From Pyxidicoccus xibeiensis (lineage in GTDB: Bacteria; Myxococcota; Myxococcia; Myxococcales; Myxococcaceae): a stretch of 64,000 nucleotides of DNA. The translations under genes and the position numbers were made by a program. The number at the start of each line of letters is the position of its first letter. Positions within the stretch are counted from its first letter, which is position 1. The notes below the pieces were generated by a model, which saw only the letters and a program-made list of their open reading frames with translations, did not search any database and was not told the DNA's origin. Shown here piece by piece: positions 56,282 to 64,000 of this stretch. Where the stretch lies: NCBI RefSeq assembly GCF_024198175.1, contig NZ_JAJVKV010000006.1, forward strand, positions 496,001 to 560,000, in the 5' to 3' direction.

Positions 56282-57790
56282 GTGAACACGTTCCGCCGAT
56301 TCGCCCTGCTCCTCGCGCTGCTGCTGGCCTTCGTCCCCGCCCACGCCCAGACCACCCGGAAGAAGGCCACCCGGAAGAAGGCGGCCGTCACCAAGGTGGT
56401 GAAGAAGAAGAAGGGCAAGAAGACGAAGGCCCCGCCCGTGGCGGAGGAGACGGCGGAGACGACCGAGGTGGCGCCCACCGAGCCCATGGTCTTCGGCGAG
56501 GGTGAGCCCGAGAAGCCGGCCGAGCCCGCGAAGCCGGTGGCGCCGTCGGACAAGCCCGCCGTCGCCACCCCGGCCCCCGTGGCCCCCGCGCCCACCCCCG
56601 TGGTGATGCAGAAGCCGACGCTGCCCGCCGCGCTGACGGCCTCCGGCCCCGTCGCGCTGTTCGCCGTGGCGCGCACGCCGGCGGCGGCGGACGCGGCGGT
56701 GAAGCTGGAGGCGGAGCTGCTGGGGCACCTGCGCAAGGGCAGCGGCGTGGAGCTGGTGGACCTGGGGCTGGCCTTCCCGCCTCCGGAGCCCGCCCCGCTC
56801 ACCAAGGCGGACACCCTCTTCGAGGAGGGCCGCACCGCCTATGACAACCTGGACCCGGAGGCCGCGGAGGCGAAGTTCCGCGCGGCCGCCGAGGCCTACG
56901 TCCAGTCCCCCGGCCAGCTGTCCCCGGAGCGGCTGTCCCAGGCCTACGTGTTCCTCGGCGCGTCTCGCATGCTCAACGGCGATGCCGCCGGCGCGAAGGC
57001 GGCCTTCCGGAGCGCCGTGGAGGCCCAGCCCTCCAACCGCCCCGACGCCGCCCTCTTCGGCCAGGACGTGCAGAAGGCCTTCGAAGACGCCCGCGCCGAG
57101 GTGACGGCGCGCCCCGCTGGCAAGCTGGTGGTGGACTCGCAGCCGGCCGGCGCCCAGGTGCTGGTGGGCGGCCGTGAGCTGGGCGTCACCCCCCTCAAGG
57201 GCGTGGACGTCCCCGCCGGCCCGCACCCCGTGGTGGTGCAGCTGCCCGGCTACGCGCCCTACGCGCAGTACGCGGAGGTGAAGTCCGCCGCGAGCACCGA
57301 GGTGAAGGCGAAGCTGGAGCCCACCCCCGGCCTGTCCGCCATCCGCGAGGCGGCCACGCGGGGCGCCACCGAGGCCGCCTTCGACCAGGACGCCCCCCCG
57401 CCGGAGGTGCGCGCCATCGGCGAGCGGCTGGACGCCCGCTACGTGGTGCTGGCCGCGGTGACGAAGGACAAGAAGGGCCGCAACCAGGCAGAGCTGCAGG
57501 CGTGGGACTTGAAGTCCAAGGCCCGGCTGCGCGGCGTGGAAATCGAGCTGGCGGCGCGGGACGGCAAGCGCAGCCCGTCGGCCGCGGCGGACCAGGTGCG
57601 CGGCTTCGTCAACGGCGCCATGGCGCCCCGCGTCTCGGAGAAGAGCGGCTCGGGGGACTCGCTGCTGAAGCGGCCGTGGTTCTGGGCGGCGGTGGGTGGC
57701 GCGGCGGCGGTGGCGGCCGGCACCGTCTACGTGGTGACGCAGCAGCCGGGTGGTCGCTACAACCCGATTACCGGAGGCGTCGGCTTCTGA
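56282..57790 (+). CDS. PEGA-domain protein with Lys-rich head
   Basis: A 502-residue protein starting at GTG, with a signal peptide (LLLALLLAFVPAHA) and then a Lys-rich tract (RKKATRKKAAVTKVVKKKKG), a Pro/Ala-rich linker, a TPR-like region (AAEAKFRAAAEAYVQSP), one PEGA domain (about 275-350: GKLVVDSQPAGAQVLVGG, VTPLKGVDVPAGPHPVVV) and a C-terminal membrane helix (FWAAVGGAAAVAAGTVYVV). PEGA modules are thought to bind cell-wall or other envelope polymers. It is followed on the same strand by a second PEGA protein, which suggests joint envelope work. The function is unknown. Confidence 0.8.
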   Translation: MNTFRRFALLLALLLAFVPAHAQTTRKKATRKKAAVTKVVKKKKGKKTKAPPVAEETAETTEVAPTEPMVFGEGEPEKPAEPAKPVAPSDKPAVATPAPVAPAPTPVVMQKPTLPAALTASGPVALFAVARTPAAADAAVKLEAELLGHLRKGSGVELVDLGLAFPPPEPAPLTKADTLFEEGRTAYDNLDPEAAEAKFRAAAEAYVQSPGQLSPERLSQAYVFLGASRMLNGDAAGAKAAFRSAVEAQPSNRPDAALFGQDVQKAFEDARAEVTARPAGKLVVDSQPAGAQVLVGGRELGVTPLKGVDVPAGPHPVVVQLPGYAPYAQYAEVKSAASTEVKAKLEPTPGLSAIREAATRGATEAAFDQDAPPPEVRAIGERLDARYVVLAAVTKDKKGRNQAELQAWDLKSKARLRGVEIELAARDGKRSPSAAADQVRGFVNGAMAPRVSEKSGSGDSLLKRPWFWAAVGGAAAVAAGTVYVVTQQPGGRYNPITGGVGF

Positions 57791-57857
57791 GGTATCGGAA
57801 TTGAATGCAGGGCGGCGCCCCCGCGTCGCCTGCTCCGAGCCTTCCTCGAGATTCCCC

Positions 57858-59054
57858 ATGAAAGTCCTCCTCCTCACCCTCCTCCCTGCGTTGGTCCTGG
57901 CCGCTCCGCCGCCCTCGCGCCGTGTCACCAGCCTGCTGGTGCCCATGGATCCGGCCTCCGAGGCCGGGGGCGTCCAGATGGAGGGCTACATGAACGAGGC
58001 CCTCCGCCACTTCAATGGCTTCACCGTGCGCAAGCCGGAGGAGCTGTTCGGCATGCCCGAGGACACCAACGCCAAGGCGTCGCTGGAGCGCGGGCGCAAG
58101 GGCTACTCGGAGAGCGTCGCCGCGTTCGACAAGAAGGAATACGAGGAGGCGGAGCGCAAGGTGCGCGCCACCCTCAAGGAGCTGCAGTCGGCGGCGGGGG
58201 CCATGCGCGGGTGCTCGCCGCTGTGCGAGTCGCTGGCGCTGTACGGCGCGCTGCTGCACCTGCGCGGGGACGTGGAGGAGGCGAAGCTGGCGCTGATGGA
58301 CCTCATCGCGCTGATGCCCACCTTCGAGCTGGACCCCAAGCGCTTCAGCCGGGACTTCATCGCCCTGCGCGTGCAGGTGGCCACCGGCCGCACGTCGCTG
58401 TTGCGCGGCGGGGCCACGGTGAAGTCGCGCCCGTCGGGCGCGCGGGTGTACGTGGACGGAGACCTGGTGGGCCACACGCCGGTGACGCTGCCGGCGCTGC
58501 CCATCGGCAAGCACCTGGTGCGGCTGGAGCGCGCCGGCTTCCGCCAGCACGGCATGCTGCTGGAAGTCACGCCGGACGACGTGGAGTCCACCACGGACCT
58601 GGTGCCCACCGCCGCGTACAAGGCCTATGACGCCCAGCTGGACAGGGTGGCCGGCGAGGTGATGCGCGGGGGCTCCAAGTCCTCGGCCGTGACGGCGCTG
58701 GGGCAGTCGCTGGGGCTGGAGCGGGCCATGGTGGGCACCGTGAAGGCGCTGGAGGAAGGCTCCGAGCTGCACCTGGGCTACTACGACGTCAAGAGCGGCC
58801 GGCGGCTGGGCGGCCGGCGCGTGGTGCTCCAGGGCGACGAGTTCGGCCAGCTGAAGCAGGAGATGGAGCGCATGGTGAACCAGCTGGTGAACGGCAGCGG
58901 CGAGAAGATGTCGCGCAGCTCGGACCCGCTGGACAACCGCGGCGGCACCGAGGACTGGAGCGCCGAGGACCGCGGCGGGAAGACCAAGGCCGTCGAGAAG
59001 AAGAAGAAAGCGGACGACCCGCTGGACGGGGTGTCTGGAACCGAGGATTGGTGA
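57858..59054 (+). CDS. PEGA-domain secreted protein with repeated C-terminal motif
   Basis: A 398-residue protein with a signal peptide (VLLLTLLPALVLA) and a TPR-like region with a Cys pair (GCSPLCESLALYGALLHL). One PEGA domain follows at about 180-255 (ATVKSRPSGARVYVDGDLVG, VTLPALPIGKHLVRLERAGF), then a further domain. The tail repeats DPLDxxxGTEDW twice (SDPLDNRGGTEDW, DDPLDGVSGTEDW at the very end), separated by a Lys-rich linker. The exact C-terminal repeat looks like a binding or sorting tag. Its function is unknown; it is probably envelope-associated like its neighbour. Confidence 0.78.
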   Translation: MKVLLLTLLPALVLAAPPPSRRVTSLLVPMDPASEAGGVQMEGYMNEALRHFNGFTVRKPEELFGMPEDTNAKASLERGRKGYSESVAAFDKKEYEEAERKVRATLKELQSAAGAMRGCSPLCESLALYGALLHLRGDVEEAKLALMDLIALMPTFELDPKRFSRDFIALRVQVATGRTSLLRGGATVKSRPSGARVYVDGDLVGHTPVTLPALPIGKHLVRLERAGFRQHGMLLEVTPDDVESTTDLVPTAAYKAYDAQLDRVAGEVMRGGSKSSAVTALGQSLGLERAMVGTVKALEEGSELHLGYYDVKSGRRLGGRRVVLQGDEFGQLKQEMERMVNQLVNGSGEKMSRSSDPLDNRGGTEDWSAEDRGGKTKAVEKKKKADDPLDGVSGTEDW

Positions 59055-59068
59055 CGCACGGCGCTTGT

Positions 59069-59098
59069 CCCGGGACTGCTGGCGCCTAGAGTCCCGGG
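59069..59098. terminator. Hairpin between the PEGA gene and sppA, ending four bases before the sppA start
   Basis: CCCGGGACT at 59069-59077 pairs perfectly with AGTCCCGGG at 59090-59098, with a 12-base loop. It begins 15 bases after the PEGA gene stop and ends four bases before the sppA ATG. It could end the upstream transcript or, if read through, block the sppA ribosome site. Confidence 0.6.
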
Positions 59099-59102
59099 GC
59101 GT

Positions 59103-61580
59103 ATGCGCCTGCTCGCCCTCCTGCTGCTCCCCGCCCTCGCCCTCGCCCAGACGGGCACCGTCCCCCAGTCCCACCAACCTTCCCGGGGGGTGACGCTGCC
59201 GCCCACCGGCGCGGCCCTGGTGGACGAGGCCACCGCCCTCTCCCTCAACCCCGCGGGCCTGGGCTACCTCGACGGCAGCCAGCTCTTCTACCTGCACGAG
59301 CGCAACCTCACGCGCGACGGCGTGGGCGACGGCGTCTTCGTGGCCACGCGCTTCCTCGGCCTGGGCGCCGGCGCCTCCATGGAGTGGATTCGCGGCCGCT
59401 TCGAGCCCGACTACCGCAAGACGTCGCTGGGCCTGTCGCTGGGCTCGCGCACGCTGCAGCTGGGCGGCGCGTGGCACGACTTCAGCTCGGACGACGACGA
59501 CCTCGATGACCTGTCCAGCTTCGACCTGGGCCTCACCGCGAGGCCGGCGCGCGGGCTGTCGCTGGCCGCGGTGGTGAAGGACCTCAATGCCCCTGAAGAG
59601 GGGGGCGTGGCGCTGAAGCGCCGGTACAACCTGGGCCTGGGCGTGCGGCCGCTGGACGAGCGCTACACGCTGGGCGTGGACTGGCTCTTCTCCGAGGGGG
59701 CGTTCCGCACCGGGCAGGCCACGTACACGCTCAACGCGGAGGTGATTCCGGGCGTGCGGCTGGGCGCGGGCGTGTCCCACGGCTTCGCCAGCGGTGTGCC
59801 GCTGGCGCTCCAGGTGGCGGCCACGGTGGACGCCTCGCGCGTGGGCCTCACCTATGCGATGGGCGGCACCCGTGACGGGCTGGACCACGTGGTGGCGGTG
59901 CGCCTGTCGGGCGAGAACTACCGCGCCCTGCGGCCGCCCGGGGGCGTGGTGGCGATGCTGGACCTGAACGACATGCTGGCCGGCGGCACCAGCCCCCTGC
60001 TGGCGCTGCTGGGCGGGAGCACGTCGGACCCGTACCTGCGGCTGACGCGGTGGCTGGAGCTGGCCACGAAGGACCCGCGGCTGTCGGGCGTGGTGCTGAA
60101 GATGGAGGGCCTGCCCGGCCTGGACTGGGGCACGGCGGAGGAGCTGCGCCAGGCGGTGCTGCGGCTGCGCGGCGCCGGCAAGCGCGTCATGGCGGTGCTG
60201 ATGTCGGCGGATGACCGGGGCTACTTCGTGGCCTCGGCGGCGGACCGGGTGTACGCGCTGCCGGAGTCGATGCTGCCCATCAACGGGCTGGCGGCCCACA
60301 TCCAGCTGCTGGGCGGGACGATGCAGAAGCTGAACGTCCACTGGGACGTGGCGCGCGTGGGGCAGTACAAGACGGCGCCCGAGCAGTTCACCCTCACCGA
60401 GCCCAGCGAGGCGTCGCGCGAGACGGTGAATGCGTACCTGGACGCGCAGGTGACCTGGTACGAGAAGGCGGTGGCGGAGGGGCGCAAGCACCCGCCCGAG
60501 CAGCTGCGGCGGCTGTGGGCCACGGGCCTGGCCACCCCGAAGCAGGCCCAGGCGCTGGGCTTCCTCGACGGCGTCATCGTGCCCTCGGAGCTGGACGCGA
60601 AGGTGGCGGAGCTGGTGCCGGGCGGCCGCTTCAGCAGCACCTACTGGCCCCGGGACGAGCGCGAGGGGCGCTGGGGTCAGCGGCGCCGCGTGGCCGTGGT
60701 GCCGGTGCTGGGCGGCATCGCCGGGGGCCGCAGCCGCGAGGACCCGCTGGGCTTCAGCCGCATCGCCGGGGCGGAGACGGTCATCCGGGCGCTGGAGCGG
60801 GCGCAGGCGGACCCGTCGGTGGTGGCCATCGTCGTGCGCGTCGACTCGAGCGGCGGCGAGGTGCTGGCCTCGCACCTGATGTACCAGGCGGTGCTGGAGG
60901 CCGCGAAGCACAAGCCCGTCATCGCCTCCATGGGCGACGTGGCGGCCTCCGGCGGCTACTACGCGGCCATGGGCGCGCACGAGGTGCTGGCCCTGCCCAC
61001 CACGCTGACGGGCAGCATCGGCGTCTTCTACATCAAGCCCGCGCTGCAGGGCCTGCTGGGCGACATGCTGGGCGTCACCCAGGAGAGCATCACCCGGGCG
61101 CCCCTGGCGGACGTCTTCGACCTCTGGCGGCCGTGGACGCCGGAGGAGCAGACCGCCATCCAGGGCTGGGTGGACGCGTCGTACGACACCTTCATCACCG
61201 AGGTGGCGGCGCGGCGGAAGCAGGACAAGGCGAAGGTGGACGAGGTGGCCCGGGGACGCGTGTGGAGCGGCCAGGACGCGCTGGCGCGCGGGCTGGTGGA
61301 CCGGCTGGGCGGCCTGCCCGAGGCGGTGGACGCCGCGCGGACGCGGGCCGGCGTGCCCGCCGACGAGGACCTGGACGTGGTGGTGATGGGCGAGGCCCGG
61401 GGCTTCTTCTCCGCGCTCGGCGGGGAGCCGGGCGTCCAGGCGGCGCTCTCCCTGCTGCCGGAGCCCCCGCCCGCCATCCCCGAGCCGCTGCGCGCCCTGG
61501 CGCGTGGCATGGGCCTCAACCTGGAGCTGCTGCGCCCGGGAGTGAAGGCGATGGTGCCCTTCACCCTGACGGTGGACTGA
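59103..61580 (+). CDS. SppA-type signal peptide peptidase fused to an N-terminal beta-barrel-like domain
   Basis: An 825-residue protein. The signal peptide (LLALLLLPALALA) is followed by a region (about 25-275) of alternating strands with ALSLNPAGLG, like outer-membrane FadL/PorV-type barrels. The rest (about 285-800) is a full-length double-domain SppA: the general base Lys423 (VGQYKTAPEQF) and the nucleophile Ser616 (VAASGGYYAA) match the catalytic dyad of 67-kDa SppA. SppA normally sits in the inner membrane and cleaves signal-peptide remnants. The barrel-like head and signal peptide suggest an outer-membrane or periplasmic location for this one. A hairpin abuts the start. Confidence 0.83.
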   Translation: MRLLALLLLPALALAQTGTVPQSHQPSRGVTLPPTGAALVDEATALSLNPAGLGYLDGSQLFYLHERNLTRDGVGDGVFVATRFLGLGAGASMEWIRGRFEPDYRKTSLGLSLGSRTLQLGGAWHDFSSDDDDLDDLSSFDLGLTARPARGLSLAAVVKDLNAPEEGGVALKRRYNLGLGVRPLDERYTLGVDWLFSEGAFRTGQATYTLNAEVIPGVRLGAGVSHGFASGVPLALQVAATVDASRVGLTYAMGGTRDGLDHVVAVRLSGENYRALRPPGGVVAMLDLNDMLAGGTSPLLALLGGSTSDPYLRLTRWLELATKDPRLSGVVLKMEGLPGLDWGTAEELRQAVLRLRGAGKRVMAVLMSADDRGYFVASAADRVYALPESMLPINGLAAHIQLLGGTMQKLNVHWDVARVGQYKTAPEQFTLTEPSEASRETVNAYLDAQVTWYEKAVAEGRKHPPEQLRRLWATGLATPKQAQALGFLDGVIVPSELDAKVAELVPGGRFSSTYWPRDEREGRWGQRRRVAVVPVLGGIAGGRSREDPLGFSRIAGAETVIRALERAQADPSVVAIVVRVDSSGGEVLASHLMYQAVLEAAKHKPVIASMGDVAASGGYYAAMGAHEVLALPTTLTGSIGVFYIKPALQGLLGDMLGVTQESITRAPLADVFDLWRPWTPEEQTAIQGWVDASYDTFITEVAARRKQDKAKVDEVARGRVWSGQDALARGLVDRLGGLPEAVDAARTRAGVPADEDLDVVVMGEARGFFSALGGEPGVQAALSLLPEPPPAIPEPLRALARGMGLNLELLRPGVKAMVPFTLTVD

Positions 61581-61837
61581 GGGAGCTGGGAGGGGGTCCG
61601 CCGGACAACACCCGGTGAAAATCCGGGTGAAAAAACCGGCGGCGCCGCTCCCGGGCTCTGTTAGTGTTGCAGGAGTACCCCGGACGGCCCCGGCCGCCAG
61701 GGTGCTCCAGGGACCGGCGGTTCGGCCTGCTCATCTCAAGGCCCCGCGTCCGGCTCTCTGTCCCACAGCCTGAGTCACCCTGCGTCTCCGCCTCCCCTCG
61801 GGATGGCCTGCATGGGACGCGCGCAGTCTGGAAACCC
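61581..61837. other. Long leader region of rho
   Basis: There are 257 bases between sppA and rho. Apart from the short hairpin at 61609-61629 I see no gene. A long untranslated leader is common for rho genes, which tend to control their own termination; nothing more specific can be read. Confidence 0.4.
61609..61629 (+). terminator. Short hairpin after sppA
   Basis: CACCCGG at 61609-61615 and CCGGGTG at 61623-61629 are perfect 7-bp arms around a 7-base loop. The position 29 bases after the sppA stop suits a terminator; the A-rich tail (GAAAAAACC) is of the wrong kind for a classic one. Confidence 0.45.
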
Positions 61838-63403
61838 ATGAGCGAAAACTCCGATAACCGCGACCCTCGTGAAGCCCCCCCGATGCCCGTGGCCGCCCGG
61901 CCGGCACCTCCGTCCGAGCCGGATGACGACGGTGGCGACGAGGGCGACGACGAGGGGCCCGACGACGGCGAAGGCGCGAGCGCGGGAGGCCCCCAGGGCG
62001 CCCCCGGGCAGCCCGGCCAGGCAGGCGGGCGTCGCCGCCGCCGCCGCCGCCGCCGCCGTGGCGCCCAGGTCCTCTTCACACCGGACGGCCAGGCCTACCG
62101 GATGCAGCCCGGCCCCGACGGCCAGCAGGTCCAGGTCTTCCTGACGCCGCAGGAGCTGGAGCAGTACAAGCAGCGCCAGGCGCAGCAACAGCAGCAGGGC
62201 CAGGGCGCCCCGCCGCAGCAGGCGCAGCAACAGCAGCCGCAGCACCATCATCAGCGCCAGCAGCACGGCGGAGGCCAGCAGCAGCGCGAGGCCGCGCAGC
62301 AGGCCAACCTGGCGCCGGTGGAGGGCGTGCTGGACACGGAGGCCAAGGGCCCCAACGCCTACCTGCGACAGCTCAAGCGCAACCTCCTGGCGGCGCCGGA
62401 CGACCCGGAGCTGCCGAAGAACCTGGTGCAGAAGCTGAAGCTGCGGCAGGGCCAGTACCTCACGGCCTTCGCGCAGATGCGGGGCAACAAGGGCATCATC
62501 CAGAAGGTGGACACGGTGGACGGCCGCCCGCTGGAGGGCGCGCCCCGCCTGCCGCACTTCGCGGACCTGACGTCGGTGGACCCCACCGAGCGCCTGAAGC
62601 TGGAGAACGGCCACAAGGAGCTGGTGACGCGGGTGCTGGACCTGATTGCCCCCATCGGCAAGGGCCAGCGCGCGCTCATCGTCGCGCCGCCCAAGACGGG
62701 CAAGACCATCATGCTCCAGCGCATCGCCCAGGCGGTGCTGGCCAACCACCCCGAGTGTCACGTCATGGTGGTGCTCATCGACGAGCGCCCCGAGGAAGTG
62801 ACGGACATGCGCCGCGGCATCAAGGCGGAGGTGCTGGCGTCCAGCTCGGACCGGCCCACGGTGGACCACCTCAAGGTGGCGGAGCTGGCGCTGGAGCGCG
62901 CGCGCCGGCTGGTGGAGTCCGGCAAGGACGTGGTGATTCTGCTCGACTCGATTACGCGCCTGGCGCGCGCCTTCAACAAGGAGATCGACAACTCCGGCCG
63001 CACCATGTCCGGCGGCGTGGACAGCCGCGCGCTGGAGCGCCCCAAGCGCATCTTCGGCGCCGCCCGCGCGACGGAGGAGGCCGGCTCGCTGACCATCATC
63101 GGCACGGCGCTCATCGACACCGGCAGCCGCATGGACGAGGTCATCTTCGAGGAGTTCAAGGGCACCGGTAACAGCGAAGTCACCCTGGACCGCCTGCTCG
63201 CGGAGAAGCGCGTCTTCCCGGCCGTCAACATCGCCCAGTCCGGCACGCGCAAGGAGGAGAAGCTCTTCACCCTGCGCGAGTACGAGAAGGTGAAGAAGCT
63301 GCGGCAGATGCTCCACTCGGTGAAGCCGGTGGAGGCCATGGAGGCGCTCGTCAAGCGGCTGTCGCGCTACACGTACAACGACGAGTTCCTCGACGAGTTG
63401 TAG
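61838..63403 (+). CDS. rho: Transcription termination factor Rho with Arg/Gln-rich N-terminal extension
   Basis: A 521-residue protein. The ATPase core (about 265-521) is typical: P-loop PPKTGKT near 284-290, LLDSITRLARAFN, and the RNA-binding R-loop region (RPEEVTDMRRG). The head is unusual: an acidic stretch (28-46), ten Arg in a row (65-74), and a Gln/His-rich region (110-155, about half Gln). The cold-shock-type RNA-binding domain (about 160-225) is divergent and lacks the usual DGFGFLR strand. Rho is a hexameric RNA helicase that ends transcription in the cytoplasm. The Gln-rich part is prion-like in composition. Confidence 0.92.
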   Translation: MSENSDNRDPREAPPMPVAARPAPPSEPDDDGGDEGDDEGPDDGEGASAGGPQGAPGQPGQAGGRRRRRRRRRRGAQVLFTPDGQAYRMQPGPDGQQVQVFLTPQELEQYKQRQAQQQQQGQGAPPQQAQQQQPQHHHQRQQHGGGQQQREAAQQANLAPVEGVLDTEAKGPNAYLRQLKRNLLAAPDDPELPKNLVQKLKLRQGQYLTAFAQMRGNKGIIQKVDTVDGRPLEGAPRLPHFADLTSVDPTERLKLENGHKELVTRVLDLIAPIGKGQRALIVAPPKTGKTIMLQRIAQAVLANHPECHVMVVLIDERPEEVTDMRRGIKAEVLASSSDRPTVDHLKVAELALERARRLVESGKDVVILLDSITRLARAFNKEIDNSGRTMSGGVDSRALERPKRIFGAARATEEAGSLTIIGTALIDTGSRMDEVIFEEFKGTGNSEVTLDRLLAEKRVFPAVNIAQSGTRKEEKLFTLREYEKVKKLRQMLHSVKPVEAMEALVKRLSRYTYNDEFLDEL

Positions 63404-63445
63404 CGGGGGTGGTGCGGCGGGCCCGGGTTTGCTTAAGGTGGCGTC

Positions 63446-63715
63446 ATGATTCAGGGCTCGGGCCGCTGCCACTACCACCCGGAGCGTGCCGGCCTCGGCG
63501 TCTGCGTGGAGTGCCGGCGCGTCATCTGCCGGGAGTGCACCACGCAGTTCGAGGGCATCAACCGCTGCGCCAGCTGCCTGGAGAAGCGCCTCAAGGCGCT
63601 GGAGGGCCCTGGCGAGCGGAGGGAGTGGACGGTGGGCAACGTGGTGCTGGCGTTGGTGGGAGTGGGCCTCGTCTGGGGCGCGCTCCTCCTGGTGGCGCAA
63701 GTGGCGGCGAGCTAG
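63446..63715 (+). CDS. B-box-like zinc-binding small membrane protein
   Basis: An 89-residue protein. The N-terminal 45 residues have the B-box pattern of Cys/His ligands: CHYHPE, CVECRRVICREC, and CASCLEK. After a short charged link there is one C-terminal membrane helix (VVLALVGVGLVWGALLLVA). Such zinc modules in bacteria often precede membrane domains and mediate protein contacts. The next gene starts three bases after its stop, so it is the first of an operon that leaves the window. Confidence 0.8.
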   Translation: MIQGSGRCHYHPERAGLGVCVECRRVICRECTTQFEGINRCASCLEKRLKALEGPGERREWTVGNVVLALVGVGLVWGALLLVAQVAAS

Positions 63716-63718
63716 CGC

Positions 63719-64000
63719 ATGGCCGTCTCCGCGCTCGAGCTGCGCCCCCGAGGCGCGGTGGCCCTGATGGACGCGGCGTTCCGCCTGTGCGCGCGCAACG
63801 CGGGCGTCTGGTCCCTCACGCTGCCCGGCGGCGTGGCCGTCGTCTCCGCGGCGCTGTACCTGGCCGAGGCGGTGCGGCTGGGCCAGCCGGTGGTGCTGCC
63901 CACGCTGTGGCTCACGCTGGCATGGTTCCTCCGGGGGCTCTGCCAGGGCGCGGCCTGCCACCATGTGCAGGGGCTGCTGTTGGACCCGAAGGGCGAGCCC
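63719..64000 (+). CDS. Membrane protein, 3' end cut by window
   Basis: Ninety-four codons to the window edge with no stop. It starts MAVSALELRPRGAVALMDAAF and contains at least two hydrophobic helices (WSLTLPGGVAVVSAALYLA and VVLPTLWLTLAWFLRGLC). It begins three bases after the B-box gene and is surely co-transcribed. The visible part is too short to name a family. Confidence 0.75.
   Translation, partial: MAVSALELRPRGAVALMDAAFRLCARNAGVWSLTLPGGVAVVSAALYLAEAVRLGQPVVLPTLWLTLAWFLRGLCQGAACHHVQGLLLDPKGEP

Noticed and set aside
57768..60980. Open frame of 1070 codons opposite the second PEGA and sppA genes
   Set aside because: It is the mirror of two well-supported genes, with no recognisable motif.
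62035..62066. GCC/CGC triplet run that could look like a microsatellite or CRISPR-like repeat
   Set aside because: It codes the Arg tract of Rho in frame. No spaced direct repeats typical of CRISPR exist here or elsewhere in the window.

Overview
The window is very GC-rich (about 70% by eye, third codon positions almost all G or C) and gene-dense. It carries many sensor kinases, FHA and PilZ proteins, sigma54 activators with FHA domains, TPR/PEGA proteins and proteins seen mainly in myxobacteria. This points to a myxobacterium, most likely Myxococcaceae (Myxococcus, Corallococcus or Pyxidicoccus). It looks like chromosomal core sequence: I see no rRNA, tRNA, insertion sequence, integrase, phage gene or CRISPR array. 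No gap between genes exceeds 300 bases; the largest are 10303-10576, 51544-51819 and 61581-61837.

Region 1-7295: a lipoprotein fusing a collagen-like stretch to a PhoX-type phosphatase (cut by the window start), a PilZ/DUF192 pair, a membrane metallopeptidase with TPRs, a DUF2505 protein, a small NTF2-like lipoprotein and homoserine kinase II. Region 7296-20402: signalling. A soluble histidine kinase is followed by two divergent, paralogous PAS histidine kinases (one with a receiver domain), a TPR membrane protein, a minus-strand operon of FHA-TM-TPR, TPR-double cNMP and NTF2-like proteins, then the tldD-tldE peptidase pair. Region 21857-24320: a ParB-like protein and an NtrC-type sigma54 activator.

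Region 24321-39155 is the centrepiece: a complete type II secretion operon, gspC-D-E-F-(51-codon ORF)-G-(GspG-like)-H-I-J-K-L-M-N. A near-consensus sigma54 (-24/-12) promoter precedes gspC, and the NtrC-type activator gene lies immediately upstream. Almost all junctions overlap or are a few bases apart. Two genes do not belong to the textbook set: a 51-codon membrane ORF between gspF and gspG, and a GspG paralogue whose prepilin leader has been replaced by an ordinary membrane anchor. A double-FHA sigma54 activator follows a hairpin after gspN.

Region 41058-51543 holds an ECF sigma factor, an S46 dipeptidyl-peptidase (Asp/Glu-type by its S1 residue) with a small cysteine-rich partner, an M50B-like membrane protease, an AraC regulator, a hemerythrin-like protein, a DUF6891 protein fused to a NusA N-terminal-like domain, a large perfect inverted repeat, an alpha/beta hydrolase, a disulfide-rich lipoprotein, a metallo-beta-lactamase-fold hydrolase and a secreted protein of unknown function. 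Region 51820-64000 holds topoisomerase IV (parC-parE), two PEGA-domain proteins, an SppA peptidase fused to a beta-barrel-like domain, a Rho factor with an unusual Arg/Gln-rich N-terminus, a B-box-like zinc protein and the start of a membrane protein.

The strongest leads are sigma54 control of the type II secretion operon with its two extra components, the DUF6891-NusA fusion, the 20-bp inverted repeat at 48034-48094, the Rho low-complexity domain and the SppA/barrel fusion. Domain assignments were made by reading, not by search.
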